Of a DNA stretch of 64,000 nucleotides, positions 55,292 to 64,000 are shown one piece after another; the stretch's first letter is position 1; each line of letters starts with the position of its first letter. Below the pieces are notes generated by a model, which saw only the letters and a program-made list of their open reading frames with translations, was not told the DNA's origin and searched no databases. Position numbers and translations under genes: made by a program. The stretch is from positions 1,116,001 to 1,180,000 of the forward strand of contig NZ_AP018718.1 in assembly GCF_003966565.1 (NCBI RefSeq). The letters run 5' to 3'. The stretch comes from Sulfuricystis multivorans (GTDB taxonomy: Bacteria; Pseudomonadota; Gammaproteobacteria; Burkholderiales; Rhodocyclaceae).

Positions 55292-56232
55292 TGCCGATTC
55301 CCGCAGCTCTGAAAAGGAATCTGACGTTGCCGGTGATCGGCGCGCCGATGTTCATCGTCTCGACGCCGGAACTGGTGATTGCCCAATGCAAGGCCGGCAT
55401 CATCGGCGCGTTTCCGGCGCTCAATGCGCGTCCGGCCGAAAAGCTCGACACATGGCTGACGACCATCGAGGCGGCGCTCGCCGATCAGCCGGCCGCCCCG
55501 TATGCGGTGAATCTGATCGTCCACCCGACCAACGAACGGCTGGCAGCCGATCTGGCCTGCTGCGTCGCGCATCGCGTGCCGCTGGTGATCACCAGTCTCG
55601 GTGCGCCGAGCGCGATCGTGCCGCAGGTGCACGCTTATGGCGGACTGGTGTTCCATGATGTGACCAATGTGCGCCATGCCATAAAGGCACTGGAAGCCGG
55701 TGTCGATGGCCTGATCCTGGTGGCCGCCGGCGCCGGCGGGCATGGCGGCACGTTGAGTCCGTTCGCGCTGGTGGCCGAGGTGCGCCGGTTCTATGACGGC
55801 CCGCTGGCGCTCGCCGGCGCGATCACCCAGGGACGGCAGATCCTCGCCGCACAGGTACTCGGCGCCGATTTCGCCTACCTCGGCACACGCTTCATCGCCA
55901 CACAGGAGGCCAACGCCAGCGACGCCTATAAGCAGGCGATCCTCGCCGCTCATGCCGAAGACATCGTCTATACGCCGTATTTCACCGGCGTGCCCGGCAA
56001 TTATTTGAAGAGCAGCATCCTCGCGGCCGGCCTCGATCCTGCCGCGCTTCCTTCTGGCCACGGGCCGAAGCTCGAATTCACCCGCGCCAGCGAGGGCGCC
56101 AAGGCCTGGCGCGACATCTGGGGCGCCGGTCAGGGCGTGGGGGGAATCGAGGACGTGCCGCATACCGCCGTGCTGGTCGAGCGGCTGAAACGCGAATTCG
56201 ACGCGGCCCGTGCCGCATCGTGCGGGCTATGA
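55291..56232 (+). CDS. Nitronate monooxygenase / enoyl reductase II-like flavoprotein
   Basis: A 313-residue FMN TIM-barrel protein of the 2-nitropropane dioxygenase family. It has PVIGAPMFIVSTPELVIAQ at the N-terminus, NLIVHPTNERL, the central AGAGGHGGTLSPFAL loop with the catalytic His, and GADFAYLGTRFIAT. In a beta-oxidation operon it may act on enoyl- or nitro-acyl compounds; the substrate is not evident. It overlaps fadD by one base. Confidence 0.87.
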   Translation: MPIPAALKRNLTLPVIGAPMFIVSTPELVIAQCKAGIIGAFPALNARPAEKLDTWLTTIEAALADQPAAPYAVNLIVHPTNERLAADLACCVAHRVPLVITSLGAPSAIVPQVHAYGGLVFHDVTNVRHAIKALEAGVDGLILVAAGAGGHGGTLSPFALVAEVRRFYDGPLALAGAITQGRQILAAQVLGADFAYLGTRFIATQEANASDAYKQAILAAHAEDIVYTPYFTGVPGNYLKSSILAAGLDPAALPSGHGPKLEFTRASEGAKAWRDIWGAGQGVGGIEDVPHTAVLVERLKREFDAARAASCGL

Positions 56233-56256
56233 TGCCGTCCCGCCAGCGCCGATTTT
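56233..56256 (+). repeat. Dispersed intercistronic element, copy i
   Basis: TGCCGTCCCGCCAGCGCCGA then TTTT starts at the base right after the stop codon of the flavoprotein gene, 33 nt before the next ATG. Confidence 0.75.
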
Positions 56257-56288
56257 GATGATCATCGATATGACAAGGAGTGGAAAAC

Positions 56289-58094
56289 ATGAGTGACTAC
56301 CGGGCCCCCGTCGAAGAGATGCGTTTCCTGATCGAGGAGATCGTGGGACTTTCAGAAATCCGCCAATTGCCGGGGTGTGAGGAGGCCAGCGAGGACGTCG
56401 TGTCGGCGATCCTCGACGAGGCGGCGAAATTCGCCGGCGAAGTGCTTGCGCCGCTAAACCGCGTCGGCGACAAGACCGGCTGCCGGCTCGAAGGCGACAC
56501 GGTGATCACGCCACCGGGCTGGCAGGAAGCGTATCACCAGTTCTGCGAGGCCGGCTGGGGCGGCTTGACCGCGCCGGCGGAATTCGGCGGGCAGGGTCTG
56601 CCGAATTCGCTGGGCGTGGCCGTCGAGGAAATGTGGAACGCCGCCAACATGTCGTTCGCGCTCGGGCCGATGCTCACCACGGGTGCCGTCGATGCGCTTC
56701 TCACCGCCGCTAGCCCGGAAATCAAGTCGATCTATCTGCCGAAGATGATCTCTGGCCAATGGACCGGCACGATGAACCTGACCGAGCCGCAGGCGGGCTC
56801 CGATCTGGCGCTGATCCGCACGCGCGCGCAACCCCAGCCCGACGGTACCTATCGGTTGTTCGGCCAAAAGATCTTCATCACCTATGGCGAGCACGACCTC
56901 GCCGAGAACATCATCCATCTGGTGCTCGCCCGGCTGCCGGATGCGCCGGCCGGCGTGAAGGGCATTTCGCTGTTCGTCGTGCCGAAGTTCCTGGTCAATG
57001 CCGATGGCTCGCTCGGCGCCCGCAACGACGTGCGCTGCGTGTCGATCGAGCACAAGCTCGGCATCCATGCCAGCCCGACCTGCGTGATGGCCTATGGCGA
57101 TGCCGGCGGCGCGGTCGGCTACCTGGTCGGCGAGCCGAATGCCGGCCTCAAGTACATGTTCATCATGATGAACGCGGCACGTCATGCCGTCGGCGTCCAG
57201 GGCGTGGCGATCGCCGAACGGGCCTTCCAACAGGCGCTGACCTACGCACGCGAACGCAAGCAAGGCCGCGATCTGGCCAGCGGCGAAGGGCCGGTGAGCA
57301 TCGACCGGCATCCGGACGTGCAACGCATGCTGCTGACCATCAAGACACGCATCGAAGCCTACCGGGCGCTCGCCTATTACGCTTCGGGCCTGTTCGACCG
57401 CGCCTATCATCATCCCGATACCAAGGAGCGCGAGCTGGCGCTCATGATGGGTGAGCTGTTCATCCCGCTGGTCAAAGGCGGCGCCACCGAGATGAGCATC
57501 GAGGCGACCTCGCTGGCGGTGCAGGTACATGGCGGGATGGGCTATGTCGAGGAGACCGGCGCCGCGCAGCATTTCCGCGATGCGCGCATCACGACGATCT
57601 ACGAGGGCACCACCGGCATCCAGGCCAATGACCTGATCGGCCGCAAGCTGATGCGCGACCAGGGAGCGACGCTGATGCGGCTGCTGGGCATGGTCGAGAC
57701 CACCTGCAAGGAGCTCGCAGGCAGCGGCGACGCAGATCTCGCGCCGATCGGCGCGCATTTGGCCAAGGCGCTGGCCGCCTGGGGAGAAGCAGCCCGCTGG
57801 ATCGGCGAGAACCTCAAGGGCAACATACTCGGCGTGTTTGCCGGTTCGGTACCGTTCCTCGAACTGTCGAGCCGGGTCGCCGGTGGCTGGCTGCTGGCCA
57901 AATCCGCGCAGATCGCCAAACGGCGGCTTAGCGAAGGCGTGGGCAATGCCCGCTTCTACCAGGCGAAGATCGCCAGCGCGCGTTTCTATGCCGATCATCA
58001 GCTGCCGCAAGCGAGGGCGTTGGCGCAATCGATCCGCAGCTACGATGCCACCACGTTGCAGGCCTACGCCAGCGCGCTCTTTGCGTATGATTGA
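56289..58094 (+). CDS. Acyl-CoA dehydrogenase (long form)
   Basis: A 601-residue dehydrogenase of the long type (ACAD plus C-terminal domain). FAD/substrate motifs MNLTEPQAGSDLALI and FITYGEHDLAENI, RHAVGVQGVAIAERA and the C-terminal EETGAAQHFRDARITTIYEG to GIQANDLIGRK are clear. It probably oxidises medium or long acyl-CoAs beside FadE. ATG 56289 follows AAGGAGTGGAAAAC. Confidence 0.92.
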   Translation: MSDYRAPVEEMRFLIEEIVGLSEIRQLPGCEEASEDVVSAILDEAAKFAGEVLAPLNRVGDKTGCRLEGDTVITPPGWQEAYHQFCEAGWGGLTAPAEFGGQGLPNSLGVAVEEMWNAANMSFALGPMLTTGAVDALLTAASPEIKSIYLPKMISGQWTGTMNLTEPQAGSDLALIRTRAQPQPDGTYRLFGQKIFITYGEHDLAENIIHLVLARLPDAPAGVKGISLFVVPKFLVNADGSLGARNDVRCVSIEHKLGIHASPTCVMAYGDAGGAVGYLVGEPNAGLKYMFIMMNAARHAVGVQGVAIAERAFQQALTYARERKQGRDLASGEGPVSIDRHPDVQRMLLTIKTRIEAYRALAYYASGLFDRAYHHPDTKERELALMMGELFIPLVKGGATEMSIEATSLAVQVHGGMGYVEETGAAQHFRDARITTIYEGTTGIQANDLIGRKLMRDQGATLMRLLGMVETTCKELAGSGDADLAPIGAHLAKALAAWGEAARWIGENLKGNILGVFAGSVPFLELSSRVAGGWLLAKSAQIAKRRLSEGVGNARFYQAKIASARFYADHQLPQARALAQSIRSYDATTLQAYASALFAYD

Positions 58095-58117
58095 GGGCAT
58101 TTTCTCCAGGAGAGATC

Positions 58118-58552
58118 ATGCAGGCAGAAACACTGGAAGCGAAGAACGAGCTAGAACGGAAGCTGCTGGCCGCCATCAATGGCGAGCTGGCGGCAGAAGA
58201 ATTCATGCGTGAATTGCTCACGCAGCAGATCTTCATCCCGATCAAGGACGATCGCGACAGCGGGATTCAGGGCTTGCAGCTCACCAACAAGGCAACACCG
58301 CTCGTCGTCGAGGATGAGGCGGGCGGTAAGATCGTCGTGCTGTTTACGAGTCCAGAGCGCGCCAAGGATTTCCTCGCCGACGTGCCTGGTTATAGCGGCG
58401 GTCTGTTGGCCGAGTTTTCCTGGGTCGTCGAGCGCATGGAGCCCGGTTTCGCGATCGCGGTCAATCCGGGGATCGAGCTCGGCATGGACATCGAGCCCGA
58501 GCAGGTGATGGAGATGCTGGCAATCCTCGCATCGCGCGAGAAGAGCAACTGA
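58118..58552 (+). CDS. SseB-like protein
   Basis: A 144-residue soluble protein of the SseB N-terminal domain type (PF07179): ELERKLLAAINGELAAEEFM, VVLFTSPERAKDFL and the C-terminal VNPGIELGMDIEPEQVMEML. The molecular role of such proteins is poorly defined. ATG 58118 is preceded by CCAGGAGAGATC. The stop overlaps hypE by one base. Confidence 0.82.
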   Translation: MQAETLEAKNELERKLLAAINGELAAEEFMRELLTQQIFIPIKDDRDSGIQGLQLTNKATPLVVEDEAGGKIVVLFTSPERAKDFLADVPGYSGGLLAEFSWVVERMEPGFAIAVNPGIELGMDIEPEQVMEMLAILASREKSN

Positions 58553-59598
58553 TGAAACTCGGCTACGTGCGCCCGCTCGACCTGAAGCGAGGATGCGTCG
58601 AGATGGCGCATGGCGCGGGCGGCCGCGCGATGGTGCAGCTCATCGGCGAGCTGTTCGCGAAACATCTCGGCAACGAATATCTCGGCCAGGGCAACGATGG
58701 TGCCGTGCTGCCAGCGCCGAGTTTTTCGGGCCAGCTGGTGATGGCCACCGACAGCCATGTCGTATCCCCCTTGTTCTTTCCCGGTGGCGACATCGGCTGC
58801 CTCGCGGTGCATGGCACGATCAACGACGTCGCGGTGATGGGCGCCACTCCCCTTTATCTCGCGGCGGGCTTCATCCTCGAAGAAGGTTTCCCGCTCGCCG
58901 ATCTTTCGCGCATCGTCGCCTCGATGGCACAAGCGGCCCATGAAGCCGGCGTGCCGGTGGTGACTGGTGATACCAAAGTCGTCGAACGCGGCAAGGGCGA
59001 TGGCATATTCATTACCACCACCGGCGTTGGCGTGCTGCCGGAAGGCCGCGCCATCGGCGGCGCGAACGCTCGGCCGGGCGACGCGATCCTCGTCTCGGGC
59101 ACACTCGGCGATCACGGTGTCGCGATCATGAGCCAGCGCGAGAACATCGCTTTCGAGGCGCCGATCGTCTCCGATACGGCCGCGCTCAATGGGCTGGTCG
59201 CCGACATGCTCGCCACCGGTGCCGACATCCATGTGCTGCGCGATCCGACGCGCGGCGGGCTGGCGGCCACCCTCAACGAGATCGCGACCCAGTCGCAGGT
59301 GGGCATGATGCTCGACGAGAAGGCGATTCCGATCCGCCCGGTGGTCGCTGCCGCCTGCGAGTTCCTCGGCCTCGATCCGCTCCATGTCGCGAACGAGGGC
59401 AAGTTGCTGTGCATCTGCGCCGCAGCGGATGCCGAGCGCGTGCTGACGGCGATGCGCGCGCATCCGCTGGGAACGAATGCAGCGATCATCGGCGAGGTCG
59501 TCGCCGATGATCACCATTTCGTGCAGCTCGTCACCTCGTTGGGTGGGCGGCGGGTCGTCGATTGGCTGGCGGGGGACCAGCTTCCCCGCATCTGCTGA
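58552..59598 (+). CDS. hypE: Hydrogenase maturation factor HypE
   Basis: A 348-residue protein of the PurM/SelD-like fold. MAHGAGGRAMVQLIGELF, GNDGAVL, the TDSHVVSPLFFPGGDIG ATP site and the invariant C-terminal PRIC, whose Cys carries the thiocarbamoyl/thiocyanate that becomes the NiFe cyanide ligand. No hypF, hypC, hypD or hydrogenase gene is in the window, so it is an orphan here. Bases 58701-58726 inside it match the dispersed element. Confidence 0.92.
   Translation: MKLGYVRPLDLKRGCVEMAHGAGGRAMVQLIGELFAKHLGNEYLGQGNDGAVLPAPSFSGQLVMATDSHVVSPLFFPGGDIGCLAVHGTINDVAVMGATPLYLAAGFILEEGFPLADLSRIVASMAQAAHEAGVPVVTGDTKVVERGKGDGIFITTTGVGVLPEGRAIGGANARPGDAILVSGTLGDHGVAIMSQRENIAFEAPIVSDTAALNGLVADMLATGADIHVLRDPTRGGLAATLNEIATQSQVGMMLDEKAIPIRPVVAAACEFLGLDPLHVANEGKLLCICAAADAERVLTAMRAHPLGTNAAIIGEVVADDHHFVQLVTSLGGRRVVDWLAGDQLPRIC
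58701..58726 (+). repeat. Dispersed-element match inside hypE
   Basis: TGCCGTGCTGCCAGCGCCGA then GTTTTT, in frame, encodes AVLPAPSF. It matches intergenic copy h at nearly all positions, including its GTG-CTG variant. Confidence 0.6.
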
Positions 59599-59610
59599 GG
59601 AAACGCCTGA

Positions 59611-62208
59611 TCAAACCGCCACGCTCTCGGCAATCTCCCTGAACTCGGCGATCTGATCGAAATTCAGGTAGCGATAGATCTCGCCGGCTTTGGGTTGGAT
59701 GCCATTCACCTGCGCCAGATATTCCTCAGGCGTCGGGATGCGGCCCAGCAGCGCCGCCACCGCCGCGAGTTCGGCCGAAGCGAGATAAACGCGCGTGTCG
59801 AGCCCCATCCGGTTTGGGAAGTTGCGCGTCGAGGTCGACACCGCGGTGGCGCCGCGATGCATCTGTGCCTGGTTGCCCATGCACAGACTGCAGCCCGGCA
59901 CCTCGATGCGCGCGCCGACCTTGCCGAAGGTCGCGAAATAGCCTTCCTCCATCAGCTCCTGCTGATCCATCTTGGTCGGCGGCACTACCCACAGCCGCGT
60001 CGGGATGTCGGTCTTGCCGGCCAGCACGGTCGCGGCCGCGCGGTAGTGGCCGATGTTGGTCATGCACGAACCGATGAAGACTTCGTCGATCTTGTCGCCG
60101 GCGACCTGTGAGAGCGGCTTGATGTCGTCCGGATCGTTCGGGCAGGCCAAGAGCGGCTCCTTGATCTCGTTCATGTCGATCTCGATCACTGCGGCGTATT
60201 CGGCATCGGCATCGGCCTCGAGCAGCTGCGGGTTGGCGAGCCATTCCTCCATCTTGTGGATGCGGCGCGCCAGCGTGCGCTTGTCCTCATACCCTCCGGC
60301 GATCATCCACTTCATCAGCGTGATGTTCGACTTCAGATATTCGATGATCGGTTCCTTGTTCAAGCGCACCGTGCAGGCGGCGGCGGAGCGCTCGGCCGAG
60401 GCGTCGGAGAGCTCGAAGGCCTGTTCCACCTTGAGGTTTGGCAGGCCCTCGATCTCGAGGATGCGGCCGTTGAAGACGTTTTTCTTGCCCTTCTTCTCGA
60501 CGGTCAGCAGCCCTTTTTGGATTGCCGCATAGGGGATTGCATTGACGAGGTCGCGCAGCGTGATGCCCGGCTGCATCTGGCCTTTGAAGCGCACCAGCAC
60601 CGATTCCGGCATGTCGAGCGGCATCACGCCGGTCGCTGCGGCGAAGGCGACCAGCCCAGAGCCGGCCGGGAACGAGATGCCGATCGGAAAGCGGGTATGG
60701 CTGTCGCCGCCAGTGCCGACCGTGTCGGGCAGCAGGAAACGGTTGAGCCACGAGTGGATCACGCCATCGCCGGGTTTGAGCGAGACACCACCGCGCGCAG
60801 TGATAAACGAGGGCAAGGTCTTATACATCTTGATGTCGACGGGTTTCGGATACGCGGCGGTGTGGCAGAACGACTGCATCACGAAATCGGCCGAGAAGCC
60901 GAGACAGGCCAGATCCTTCAGCTCATCGCGCGTCATCGGCCCGGTAGTGTCCTGCGAACCCACCGTGGTGATGCGTGGCTCGCAATAGGTGCCGGGACGG
61001 ATGCCCCGCTGCTTGCCATTTTCTTCCGGCAGGCCACAGGCGCGGCCGACGATTTTCTGCGCCAGCGTGAAGCCCTTGCCGGTTTCGACCGGGGCCTTCG
61101 GCAGACGGAACAGCGTCGAGGCAGGCAAGCCGAGGAACTCGCGTGCCTTGGCCGTGAGCCCCCGCCCGATGATCAGGTTGATGCGCCCGCCGGCGCGCAC
61201 TTCGTCGAGCAGCACTTCGGACTTGTAAGCGAAGGTGCTGATCACCTTGCCGTCTTTCTCGATCTTCTTCTGATACGGATAGATGTCGATGACATCGCCC
61301 ATCTGCATCTGGGTGACATCGCATTCGATCGGGAAGGCGCCGGCGTCTTCCTGGGTATTGAAGAAGATCGGCGCGATCTTGCCGCCCAGGCAATAGCCGC
61401 CATAGCGCTTGTTCGGTACGAAGGGGATGTCCTCCCCGGTCCACCAGATCACCGAGTTGGTCGCGGATTTGCGCGAAGAGCCGGTACCGACGACATCGCC
61501 GACATAGGCGACCGGGTGGCCCTTCTTCTTCAGTTCTTCGATCAGGCTGATCGGCCCGCGCTCGCCGGGCTTGTCGGGCGTGATGCCTTCGCGCGGATTC
61601 TTCAGCATCGCCAGCGCGTGGAGCGGAATGTCCGGGCGGCTCCAGGCATCGGGGGCAGGTGAGAGGTCGTCGGTGTTGGTCTCGCCCGGCACTTTGAAGA
61701 CGGTGACGGTGATCTTCTCTGGCACTGCCGGCCGTGAGGTGAACCATTCGGCTTCGGCCCAGCTCTGCATCACGGCCTGTGCGTTCGCATTGCCAGCCTT
61801 GGCCTTGTCGGCGACGTCGTGGAAGGCGTCGAACATCAGGAGTGTCTTCTTGAGCCCTGCGGCCGCGACGGCGCCGACTTCCGGATCATCGAGCAAATCG
61901 ATCAACGGCTTGACGTTGTAGCCGCCGAGCATCGTGCCGAGGAGCTCGACAGCCTTGACGCGCGAGATCAGCGGACAGGCGATCTTACCCGCGCCGACTT
62001 TGGCGAGGAAGGCCGCCTTGATCTCGGCAGCATCATCGACACCGGCCGGCACGCGATGGCTGATCAGCTCGACGAGGAAGTCTTCTTCGCCCTTGGGCGG
62101 GTTTTGCAGCAATTCGACGAGCGCCTGGGTCTGTTGTTTGGAAAGTGGTAGCGGTGGAATGCCGAGGGCGGCGCGTTCGGCGACATGGGCCCGGTAGGCT
62201 TCGAGCAT
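59611..62208 (-). CDS. acnB: Aconitate hydratase B
   Basis: An 865-residue AcnB, the TCA-cycle aconitase with N-terminal HEAT-like and swivel domains. It begins [21 protein letters not shown]; Fe-S ligands lie in [23 protein letters not shown] and CSLCMGNQA segments, and the active site has [16 protein letters not shown]. Full length. It converges on hypE with a 12-nt gap. Confidence 0.97.
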   Translation of the reverse strand: MLEAYRAHVAERAALGIPPLPLSKQQTQALVELLQNPPKGEEDFLVELISHRVPAGVDDAAEIKAAFLAKVGAGKIACPLISRVKAVELLGTMLGGYNVKPLIDLLDDPEVGAVAAAGLKKTLLMFDAFHDVADKAKAGNANAQAVMQSWAEAEWFTSRPAVPEKITVTVFKVPGETNTDDLSPAPDAWSRPDIPLHALAMLKNPREGITPDKPGERGPISLIEELKKKGHPVAYVGDVVGTGSSRKSATNSVIWWTGEDIPFVPNKRYGGYCLGGKIAPIFFNTQEDAGAFPIECDVTQMQMGDVIDIYPYQKKIEKDGKVISTFAYKSEVLLDEVRAGGRINLIIGRGLTAKAREFLGLPASTLFRLPKAPVETGKGFTLAQKIVGRACGLPEENGKQRGIRPGTYCEPRITTVGSQDTTGPMTRDELKDLACLGFSADFVMQSFCHTAAYPKPVDIKMYKTLPSFITARGGVSLKPGDGVIHSWLNRFLLPDTVGTGGDSHTRFPIGISFPAGSGLVAFAAATGVMPLDMPESVLVRFKGQMQPGITLRDLVNAIPYAAIQKGLLTVEKKGKKNVFNGRILEIEGLPNLKVEQAFELSDASAERSAAACTVRLNKEPIIEYLKSNITLMKWMIAGGYEDKRTLARRIHKMEEWLANPQLLEADADAEYAAVIEIDMNEIKEPLLACPNDPDDIKPLSQVAGDKIDEVFIGSCMTNIGHYRAAATVLAGKTDIPTRLWVVPPTKMDQQELMEEGYFATFGKVGARIEVPGCSLCMGNQAQMHRGATAVSTSTRNFPNRMGLDTRVYLASAELAAVAALLGRIPTPEEYLAQVNGIQPKAGEIYRYLNFDQIAEFREIAESVAV

Positions 62209-62245
62209 GGTCAGGCTTCCTTTCTGTCAGGTCGGTTGGATTTGC

Positions 62246-62662
62246 TTACTTTTTGCAGTCGCCGATGCGGCGACCTTTGATCAGCGAGAGCATGTCGCCC
62301 ATGCCTTCGTCGGGCGTCATGCGCAGTCTTTGTTCGAATGAGAAGGCCGTGGCCGACATCGTCCCCTTGACGCTGCCGGTCATCTTGCTGCCATCGGCTT
62401 CGCAAGTCATCTCGTAACTGATGTTGCCGCCGGCGTTCTTCATGTTGCGGATCATGCATTTGCTCTTATCGTCCATGCCGTATTGCTTGCCGGCGGCGAG
62501 ATCCTGAGGGGTATAACAATGAGTGAATTTCTGTGGTGGCATGGCCATGCCCTGCATCTTCATTTCGCTGGTGAGCTCCCACAGTCCGGGTGACATCTCC
62601 TGGGCGAGCGCATGGCCGGCGAGTGTCGTGATGGCAGCGAGGGCAGCAAGCAAACGTTTCAT
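62246..62662 (-). CDS. Exported DUF3617 protein
   Basis: A 138-residue periplasmic protein with a signal peptide (LAGHALAQEM). SPGLWELTSEMKMQGMAMPP, the Cys in THCYTPQDL, KCMIRNMK and GDCKK match the DUF3617 family. Function unknown. The minus-strand start at 62662 is preceded by AAAGGAGATTCTG and overlaps the citE-like stop by one base, so it is in the same transcript. Confidence 0.85.
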   Translation of the reverse strand: MKRLLAALAAITTLAGHALAQEMSPGLWELTSEMKMQGMAMPPQKFTHCYTPQDLAAGKQYGMDDKSKCMIRNMKNAGGNISYEMTCEADGSKMTGSVKGTMSATAFSFEQRLRMTPDEGMGDMLSLIKGRRIGDCKK

Positions 62663-63675
62663 CAGAATCTCCTTTCGGGTGCGTGGGATGAAAAAAAGCG
62701 CGCTGCCGCAGGCGGCAGCATCACGCCCGTGGCATGGGCGCGTTGTAGCAGCTCCCAATGGTAGCGGTAGGAGGCGCGGTCGTGCAGGCGACCATCACAC
62801 TGGATCGGCCCCCAATCGGCCTCCTGGGCGGCGCAGAGGATCGCGGCGGCGGTTTCGATCTCGGCGGCTTTGGGTTGCATTGCCGCGACGATCGGTTCGA
62901 TCTGGTTCGGATGGATGCTCCACATGCGCAAATAGCCGAATTCCTCACGGGCGCGGCGGGCATCGGCGGCGACGACGGATGGGTCACGGAATTCGGTGGT
63001 GACGTTGTGCGCTGGCACGATGCCATTGCCCAATGCCGCGGCGGCGATCTCGCATTTGGCGCGCACGATCAGTGGATGGGAAAACTGCCCTGGCGAACGC
63101 ATCGCACTCTCCGGGATCGCGCCGTGGTGGGCGGAGACGAAATCCATCAGCCCGAAATCGAGCGATTCGACCCGGGGAAGTTGCGCGATCTGCCAGACCT
63201 CATGGAGCGCCCCTGGCGTTTCGATCAGCACATGGACCGGGATCGGTCGCGCGATGGCCAAGCGTTCGCGCAGCGTTTCCAATGCGGCGATCTGGGTTTC
63301 GACGTCGCCGCACGACTCGGCTTTGGGCAGCACGAGGTAGGCGAGGCGGTGACCGGCGCGCGCCAGGAGAATGTCCAACTCTTGCTGCCACAACGGATGA
63401 TGGGCCGGATGGATGCGCGCACCGACACGGTCATGGCGATTGGCAGCCGAGTCGATCAACGCCGCGATCATCGCGGCATGTTCGCGCTCGAGGCCGGCCG
63501 GCGCGCCGTCTTCGCAGTCGGCCGTGACATCGAAGATCGGCCCGAGCTTGGCCTGCAAGTCGAGTGCCTTGCGAATCAGCTTCTCGCTGCCGGCATAATG
63601 TTCGCAGGCGGCAAGGGCCGAAAACGGCTTGCCGCCTGCGTACAGCACTTCCGAAGGATGAAGTGCCGTGCTCAC
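62662..63675 (-). CDS. HpcH/HpaI aldolase/CitE-like lyase
   Basis: A 337-residue TIM-barrel CoA-ester lyase of the CitE family: DVTADCEDGAPAG with metal-binding Asp/Glu, VGARIHPAHHPLW, VHVLIETPGALHEVW and LDFGLMDFVSAHHG. Relatives cleave malyl- or citramalyl-CoA. It lies between mdh and acnB, a placement common in betaproteobacteria. The exact substrate is unknown. Confidence 0.88.
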   Translation of the reverse strand: MSTALHPSEVLYAGGKPFSALAACEHYAGSEKLIRKALDLQAKLGPIFDVTADCEDGAPAGLEREHAAMIAALIDSAANRHDRVGARIHPAHHPLWQQELDILLARAGHRLAYLVLPKAESCGDVETQIAALETLRERLAIARPIPVHVLIETPGALHEVWQIAQLPRVESLDFGLMDFVSAHHGAIPESAMRSPGQFSHPLIVRAKCEIAAAALGNGIVPAHNVTTEFRDPSVVAADARRAREEFGYLRMWSIHPNQIEPIVAAMQPKAAEIETAAAILCAAQEADWGPIQCDGRLHDRASYRYHWELLQRAHATGVMLPPAAARFFSSHAPERRF

Positions 63676-63678
63676 CGA

Positions 63679-64000
63679 TCAGGCGAACAGATGTTTGACG
63701 CCGTCACGCTCTTCCTGCAGCTCCTTGAGCGTGGCGTCCATTTTTTCGCGCGAGAAGACGTCGATCTCCAGCCCCTTGACGATTTCCCACTTGCCGTTGC
63801 TGCAGACGCAGGGCATGCCGTAGATCATGCCTTCGGGAATGCCGTAGGAACCATCGGAAACCACCCCCATCGTCACCCATGCGCCGTTCGTGCCAAGGTT
63901 CCAGTCGCGCATGTGGTCGATCGCCGCATTGGCGGCCGAGGCGGCGGAGGAAGCGCCGCGCGCTTCGATGATCGCCGCGCCGCGCTTGCCGACCTTCGGG
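63679..64000 (-). CDS. mdh: Malate dehydrogenase, C-terminal part (cut by window edge)
   Basis: The minus-strand frame is open to the end of the window, reading [20 protein letters not shown] then [20 protein letters not shown] and ending [12 protein letters not shown]. This is the C-terminal third of cytosolic-type malate dehydrogenase with the substrate loop [11 protein letters not shown]. The 5' part lies beyond base 64000. It begins the mdh, citE-like, DUF3617, acnB group. Confidence 0.93.
   Translation of the reverse strand, partial: PKVGKRGAAIIEARGASSAASAANAAIDHMRDWNLGTNGAWVTMGVVSDGSYGIPEGMIYGMPCVCSNGKWEIVKGLEIDVFSREKMDATLKELQEERDGVKHLFA

Overview
The window is a GC-rich, densely packed bacterial chromosome segment. 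Gene content and order (acnB / DUF3617 / citE-like / mdh, folP-glmM, PsrA-like fatty-acid regulon, arsenosugar cluster, MerR-MerC-MerA, N-type ATPase) fit a betaproteobacterium, most likely a Rhodocyclales or Sterolibacterium-like relative. That placement is inferred from protein style and synteny, not from a marker search.

Layout. (1) 1-4.3 kb: arsenosugar-type cluster: two glycosyltransferases, an ECF-like sigma factor with a zinc-finger anti-sigma, radical SAM ArsS and methyltransferase ArsM. (2) 4.3-6.7 kb: merA-merC on the minus strand, divergent from merR, with a textbook mer operator/promoter (19-bp spacer). (3) 6.8-12.1 kb: ArsP-family permease, thioredoxin lipoprotein, CcdA-like protein, mini-redoxin, Crp/Fnr regulator, pentaheme cytochrome c, then gene debris. 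(4) 12.1-17.6 kb: sulfur-trafficking operon behind a divergent ribbon-helix-helix gene: split YeeE/YedE pair, TusA, three tiny membrane proteins, a rhodanese-like protein without catalytic Cys, two DsrE-like proteins, a small protein, a tandem periplasmic rhodanese and a monoheme cytochrome. (5) 17.7-31.4 kb: rhodanese, CDF metal exporter, second mini-redoxin, MacB-type ABC exporter with LolA-like and outer-membrane partners, thiolase, cytochrome c, DsbB-DsbA, three copies of a small periplasmic protein family, TauE exporter and UspA. (6) 31.4-37.5 kb: complete N-type F1Fo ATPase operon (D-C-Q-B-E-F-A-G) with no room for atpR. (7) 37.5-40.7 kb: OsmC, near-identical second copies of the rhodanese and CDF genes, and a repeat-rich spacer. 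(8) 40.7-44.8 kb: second OsmC, folP, glmM, dgkA, a phosphate-transporter relic, three tRNAs and a second repeat block. (9) 44.8-58.1 kb: fatty-acid uptake and beta-oxidation regulon (TetR, FadE, FadL, FadB-like, thiolase, FadD, nitronate monooxygenase-like, acyl-CoA dehydrogenase). (10) 58.1-64 kb: SseB-like protein, orphan HypE, AcnB, DUF3617, CitE-like lyase and the C-terminal part of malate dehydrogenase, cut by the window edge.

Several regulatory and repeat patterns tie the regions together. A ~25-nt element (TGCCGTCYYGCCAGCGCCGA-TTT) recurs between stop and start codons across the window. A GCATCC-N15-CGTC promoter-like motif precedes the permease and both mini-redoxin genes, and lies upstream of one CDF gene. 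TGAT-N4-ATCA (Fnr-type) palindromes precede both rhodanese copies. CAAAC-N4-GTTTN (PsrA-type) boxes precede the TetR, FadL and FadB genes. Regions 3-7 look like an accessory island for metal, sulfur and thiol stress, with repeated internal duplication and scars.
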